Positions 62,948 to 64,000 of a stretch of DNA of 64,000 nucleotides are shown here, one piece after another. Within the stretch, counting starts at the first letter, position 1, and each line of letters starts with the position of its first letter. The DNA comes from Mangrovimonas sp. TPBH4 (GTDB lineage Bacteria > Bacteroidota > Bacteroidia > Flavobacteriales > Flavobacteriaceae). Below the pieces are notes generated by a model. That model was given only the letters and a program-made list of their open reading frames with translations, was not told the origin of the DNA and ran no database searches. The stretch is taken from NCBI RefSeq assembly GCF_001280505.1, contig NZ_LBIO01000040.1, forward strand, positions 248,001 through 312,000. The letters run 5' to 3'. A program made the translations under genes and the position numbers.

Positions 62948-64000
62948 TTAAAATGTTATGGCTCCTACCAATAATGACATGATTAAAATAATTAGGCTTA
63001 TACCAAAGGCATAAGGAATGGTTTTCCGTTGGTGTTCTCCCAAATCCACGCCTGTCAATCCTATCAACAAAAATGTTGCTCCTGTTAAAGGGCTCACAGG
63101 AAATCCTGTGGTCATTTGCCCCGTTATGGCAGCGCGACCAATTTCAATGGCGTCCCCACCAAAATGAGCCGACGTGCTCGACAGCAAGGGCAATACCCCA
63201 AAATAAAAGGAATCGGGGTCGAACAATAAACTTGCTGGCATAGCCAATACTCCCATTATCACCGGTAAATGACCGCCCACCCAATTGGGAATGTAGGTTA
63301 CAGCTGCCTCTGCCATAGCTTCGATCATTCCAGAGCCTTTCAATATTCCCGTAAAGCAACCTGCCGCAAATAAAATACTCGCCATAAGCATGGCTGCTTT
63401 GGCATGGGCGTTGACCCGTTCTGATTGTTCTTTGATATTTGGATAATTTATACTTAAGGCCAGGACAAAGGCTATCATAAAAATGACATGGGGAGGTGCC
63501 ACTCCAGAAATCAAGGTGCCAACAGCCAAAAGAATCAATAGGATGTTCACCCAAAATAATTTGGGACGTTCCAAATCTGAAGCCGTTTCATCTGTAGCAA
63601 TAGTAACTTCCGAAACATCCACGTGTCGCTCCTTGCTCCCCAACCTATAGGCTAGCAACAGTACACTTAACAAGCCTATCACTACAGGGATTAACATGGG
63701 GTTAAACAATTCGGTTACCGAAATATCCAAAGCCGTTGCCGCCCTTATGGTTGGTCCGCCCCAAGGCACGATGTTCATGGTACCTGCAGCCAAAGCGACA
63801 ATACAGGCCAAAGTGGAACGTTTCATATTCAATTGATCGTACACGGGTAAAAACGCAGGAACCGTCACCAAAAAAGTTACAGCACCCGAACCATCCAAAT
63901 GTACAATCATTGCCAAAAGTGCCGAAGTCACGGCTACCCGAGCAGGATCGTTTCCTGCTAATTTCAATAAACGTTGAATGATAGGGCGAAAAGTGCCCGC
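62948..64000 (-). CDS. CitMHS-family citrate/organic acid transporter (5' end outside the window)
   Basis: A transporter fragment of about 351 residues, its start cut by the window end; the frame runs open to base 64000 (AGTFRPIIQRLLKL precedes the visible TTG). Several hydrophobic helices and the CitMHS motif TALDISVTEL together with MIVHLDGSGAVTFLVTVPA are seen. Members import metal-bound citrate or similar di- and tricarboxylates. It ends 2 bases before the AtuA gene and belongs to the same operon. Confidence 0.86.
   Translation of the reverse strand, partial: AGTFRPIIQRLLKLAGNDPARVAVTSALLAMIVHLDGSGAVTFLVTVPAFLPVYDQLNMKRSTLACIVALAAGTMNIVPWGGPTIRAATALDISVTELFNPMLIPVVIGLLSVLLLAYRLGSKERHVDVSEVTIATDETASDLERPKLFWVNILLILLAVGTLISGVAPPHVIFMIAFVLALSINYPNIKEQSERVNAHAKAAMLMASILFAAGCFTGILKGSGMIEAMAEAAVTYIPNWVGGHLPVIMGVLAMPASLLFDPDSFYFGVLPLLSSTSAHFGGDAIEIGRAAITGQMTTGFPVSPLTGATFLLIGLTGVDLGEHQRKTIPYAFGISLIILIMSLLVGAITF

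Overview
The window is chromosomal DNA of a member of the Bacteroidota, most probably a marine-type Flavobacteriaceae. The evidence is the AT-rich composition, the C-terminal secretion domains of the type IX secretion system (T9SS types A and B), PorP/SprF and OmpA partners, a CarboxypepD_reg-like TonB-dependent receptor, membrane-bound AraC regulators, and promoters resembling the Bacteroidetes -7 consensus TAnnTTTG. A genus cannot be assigned from sequence reading alone. No rRNA, complete tRNA, CRISPR array, transposase or phage gene was seen.

Layout. (1) 0-1.6 kb: two genes of unknown function, the second an outer-membrane barrel-like protein followed by a strong terminator. (2) 1.7-10.0 kb: a respiratory/sulfur module. 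A 12-heme cytochrome c lies divergent from an apparent operon of a Tat-exported molybdopterin oxidoreductase, a four-cluster ferredoxin subunit, an NrfD/PsrC membrane subunit, two half-size YeeE/YedE sulfur transporters and two membrane-anchored rhodanese-fold proteins. Both rhodaneses lack the loop cysteine but end in the same Lys-rich tail closing with Gly-Gly-Cys. (3) 10.1-16.8 kb: FkbM methyltransferase, Nudix hydrolase, then AraC regulator, TonB-dependent receptor and a lipoprotein tyrosine phosphatase. (4) 16.9-22.2 kb: a secreted leucine-rich-repeat protein, a YiiX-like hydrolase and an AT-rich stretch of unknown lipoproteins. (5) 22.5-27.1 kb: histidine utilisation genes hutH and hutU with a divergent LysR regulator and a recognisable LysR box.

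(6) 27.2-43.3 kb: a minus-strand gliding/T9SS block. It comprises two very large type-B-sorted adhesin-like proteins, an OmpA/PD40 protein and a PorP/SprF protein, preceded by a TPR-AraC membrane regulator coupled to a TPR protein of similar layout without the HTH. (7) 43.6-45.2 kb: mutarotase and FucP-type sugar symporter. (8) 45.3-50.6 kb: a run of eight small exported or membrane proteins of unknown function, a dead gene fragment and palindromic repeats. (9) 50.6-57.8 kb: a cytidylyltransferase-GHMP kinase fusion, a DUF4421 protein, a histidine-decarboxylase-like PLP enzyme divergent from an Lrp/AsnC regulator, a DUF1399-like protein with a Cys/Gly tail, and an M13 peptidase. (10) 57.9-64.0 kb: a minus-strand catabolic block of two type-B carboxylesterases, an AtuA-like small protein, an AtuA-family protein and a CitMHS transporter that runs off the window.

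The most interesting part is the sulfur module, because the second rhodanese has a single cysteine and it is the last residue. That suggests a SoxY-like swinging thiol carrier rather than a normal rhodanese.
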